From NCBI RefSeq assembly GCF_004358695.1, contig NZ_SNAA01000017.1, positions 18,560 to 82,559 of the forward strand: a stretch of DNA of 64,000 nt, given 5' to 3'. Shown here in pieces: positions 62,988 to 64,000 of this stretch. The notes below the pieces were generated by a model. The model searched no databases, was not told the DNA's origin, and saw nothing but the letters and a program-made list of their open reading frames with translations. Made by a program: the position numbers and the translations under genes. This stretch comes from Palleronia sediminis (GTDB taxonomy: Bacteria; Pseudomonadota; Alphaproteobacteria; Rhodobacterales; Rhodobacteraceae). Numbering within the stretch: the first letter of the stretch is position 1; the number at the start of each line of letters is the position of its first letter.

Positions 62988-63833
62988 CTAACGCGCGCCG
63001 ACACGGCGACGGCAATCGAGCAGTTGCGGACGGATCGTCGGCGCGCCGAAATGATAGCCCTGAAGGCAGTCGACCCCCAGCGTGGCCAGCGTCGCCGCAT
63101 CCTCGGCGGTTTCGACCCATTCGGCGACGGTCACCATGTCGAAATGATGCGCCAGCGCCACCATCGAGGCCACGACCGCCCTGTCGTCGCCGTTCTTCGA
63201 GATGCCCCGCACAAAGCTGCCGTCGATCTTGAGGATGTCGAAATACAGATCCTTGAGGTAGCGCAGCGAGGTGTAGCCCGACCCGAAATCGTCGATGGCG
63301 AACCCGATTCCCCGCGATTGCAGCCGGTCCATGAAATGGCGCACGCGTTCGGGCATGAGGATGGCGGTACGCTCCGTGATCTCGAGGATCAGCCGTTCGC
63401 CCAGCGTCGGATCCTGCGCGAGCGTGCGATCCAGCACTTCGGACCATGGCGGGAAGTCGATCGTTTTCGCCGACAGGTTGATCGACAGGCGCAGTTCGGG
63501 CTTGCGGCGCAACGTATCGAGCCCGTGTTCCAGCGCGTGAACGTCGATCCAGCGGCCCGTTTCGCGGTCTTCCACCCGGTCCATGAAGTCGCGCGCGGGA
63601 ATGATGCGCCCCGATTCGTCGAGGACGCGGATCAGCCCCTCGTAAAAGGCCGGCTTGTCCGGGCGCGGGGCCGGCAGCACCGGCTGATAGGCCAGAAGCG
63701 TTCGCCCCTCGGCCACGGCGCGTTCGACGGTTTCCAGAACGTCCCTGTCGCGCCCGCCCACCGCCACGCTGAGCGGATCGGCCAGGTCGAACGGTATGAT
63801 CCTGCCCTCGGTATCCACGATATCTGTCGTCAT
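62988..63833 (-). CDS. EAL-domain cyclic-di-GMP phosphodiesterase
   Basis: A 281-residue protein that is almost all EAL domain. The catalytic set is complete: YEGLIR (EGL for EAL), LRLSINLSAKT, ILEITERTAI, AIDDFGSGYTSL, DILKIDGSF, AEWVET (usually AEGVET) and QGYHFG, so it is probably active and lowers c-di-GMP. About 50 N-terminal residues have no domain. The ATG at 63833 has AGGGGG 9-14 bases upstream. An IS fragment begins 60 bases upstream, which may have replaced its promoter. Confidence 0.9.
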   Translation of the reverse strand: MTTDIVDTEGRIIPFDLADPLSVAVGGRDRDVLETVERAVAEGRTLLAYQPVLPAPRPDKPAFYEGLIRVLDESGRIIPARDFMDRVEDRETGRWIDVHALEHGLDTLRRKPELRLSINLSAKTIDFPPWSEVLDRTLAQDPTLGERLILEITERTAILMPERVRHFMDRLQSRGIGFAIDDFGSGYTSLRYLKDLYFDILKIDGSFVRGISKNGDDRAVVASMVALAHHFDMVTVAEWVETAEDAATLATLGVDCLQGYHFGAPTIRPQLLDCRRRVGAR

Positions 63834-63883
63834 AGTCCCGTACCCCCTTCGTTCCAAATTCTGAAAATGGGGGCCGAATGCTA

Positions 63884-63899
63884 GGGTCAGGATTCATAA
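63884..63899 (-). repeat. Probable terminal inverted repeat of the IS element
   Basis: GGGTCAGGATTCATAA lies directly after the sequence CTA and ends over the transposase stop codon. This is the usual arrangement at the end of IS5-family (IS427-like) elements; the partner repeat lies beyond the right edge of the window. Confidence 0.6.
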
Positions 63900-64000
63900 C
63901 CAGAACATGACGGTTGCGGCGAGGGCGATGGCGGAGAGGAAGACCTTCGGGCATCTGTCGTAGCGGGTGGCGATGCGACGCCAGTCTTTCAACCTACCGA
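63894..64000 (-). mobile_element. 3' end of an IS5-family transposase gene (runs off the right edge)
   Basis: The last 35 residues of a DDE transposase are visible on the minus strand, including RIATRYDRCPK and FLSAIALAATVMFWL before TGA. This C-terminus is very common in IS5/IS427 transposases (second reading frame product) of alphaproteobacteria. Only the end is in the window, so frame, completeness and target duplication cannot be judged. It is inserted about 60 bases upstream of the EAL gene start. Confidence 0.9.

Noticed and set aside
60402-63884. 1160-codon open frame on the plus strand
   Set aside because: It is the antisense of phaB, the patatin gene, phaA and the EAL gene; the translation is Arg/Asp/Gly/His-rich with no domain. 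GC-rich codon bias opens such mirror frames.

Overview
The window is GC-rich, almost gap-free chromosomal DNA from an alphaproteobacterium, most likely a member of the Rhodobacterales (Roseobacter/Paracoccaceae type). The evidence is the set of gene neighbourhoods: a cta/cox cytochrome aa3 assembly operon, a Tad pilus locus with an OmpA-type lipoprotein in the CpaD slot, ruvCAB running into tol-pal, phaA-patatin-phaB, and strong third-position G/C use. No rRNA, tRNA or CRISPR array was seen. The only mobile element is the 3' end of an IS5-type transposase at the right edge.

Layout. 1-8474 (minus): one long transcription unit that starts with coxB, ctaB, a coxF-like peptide, ctaG, coxC and SURF1 (cytochrome c oxidase biogenesis) and continues through 4-base overlaps into thrC, an M16 peptidase, a GNAT acetyltransferase, a metallo-beta-lactamase-fold lipid/exported protein and the first 30 codons of a probable FAD oxidoreductase. 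8651-15598 (plus): tldD, dprA, topA and the two subunits of a succinyl-CoA:3-ketoacid CoA-transferase. 15656-20965: a lysyl-PG-synthase-type flippase, DprE1-like and DprE2-like epimerase subunits, and, converging on them, a HAD-UbiA fusion behind a lytic transglycosylase. Together these look like a polyprenyl-phosphate pentose pathway.

21210-31775 (plus): Tad/Flp pilus locus with two small pilins, cpaB, cpaC, an OmpA lipoprotein, cpaE, cpaF, tadB, tadC, two TPR lipoproteins and a prepilin peptidase. A GT-C-like membrane protein overlaps its end on the other strand. 33509-34816 is an uncharacterised AAA+ ATPase. 34907-38771 (plus): MarR regulator with a C-terminal Cys cluster, an Mrp-DUF971 Fe-S carrier, an Nfu-DUF6522 fusion, norE and norF; this is the best candidate for an undescribed system, probably linking Fe-S cluster maintenance to nitric-oxide or oxidative stress. 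38876-42111: ligase-associated helicase and PdeM nuclease without the usual ligase or exonuclease.

42374-54790 (minus): MOSC protein, then (in transcription order) ruvC-ruvA-ruvB, an orphan 208-residue protein, ybgC, tolQ-tolR-tolA-tolB-pal-ybgF, tilS and ftsH. 54980-63833: DUF1127 protein, prmA, a sodium/solute symporter, polyprenyl diphosphate synthase, DUF2007 protein, a TrmN6-like methyltransferase, a YdcH-like peptide, the phaA-patatin-phaB polyhydroxybutyrate genes and an EAL phosphodiesterase with the IS fragment just upstream of it.

Two near-consensus CtrA boxes (TTWA-N7-TTAM), upstream of dprA and of the first Flp pilin, suggest that DNA uptake and pili share one cell-cycle/quorum-type control.
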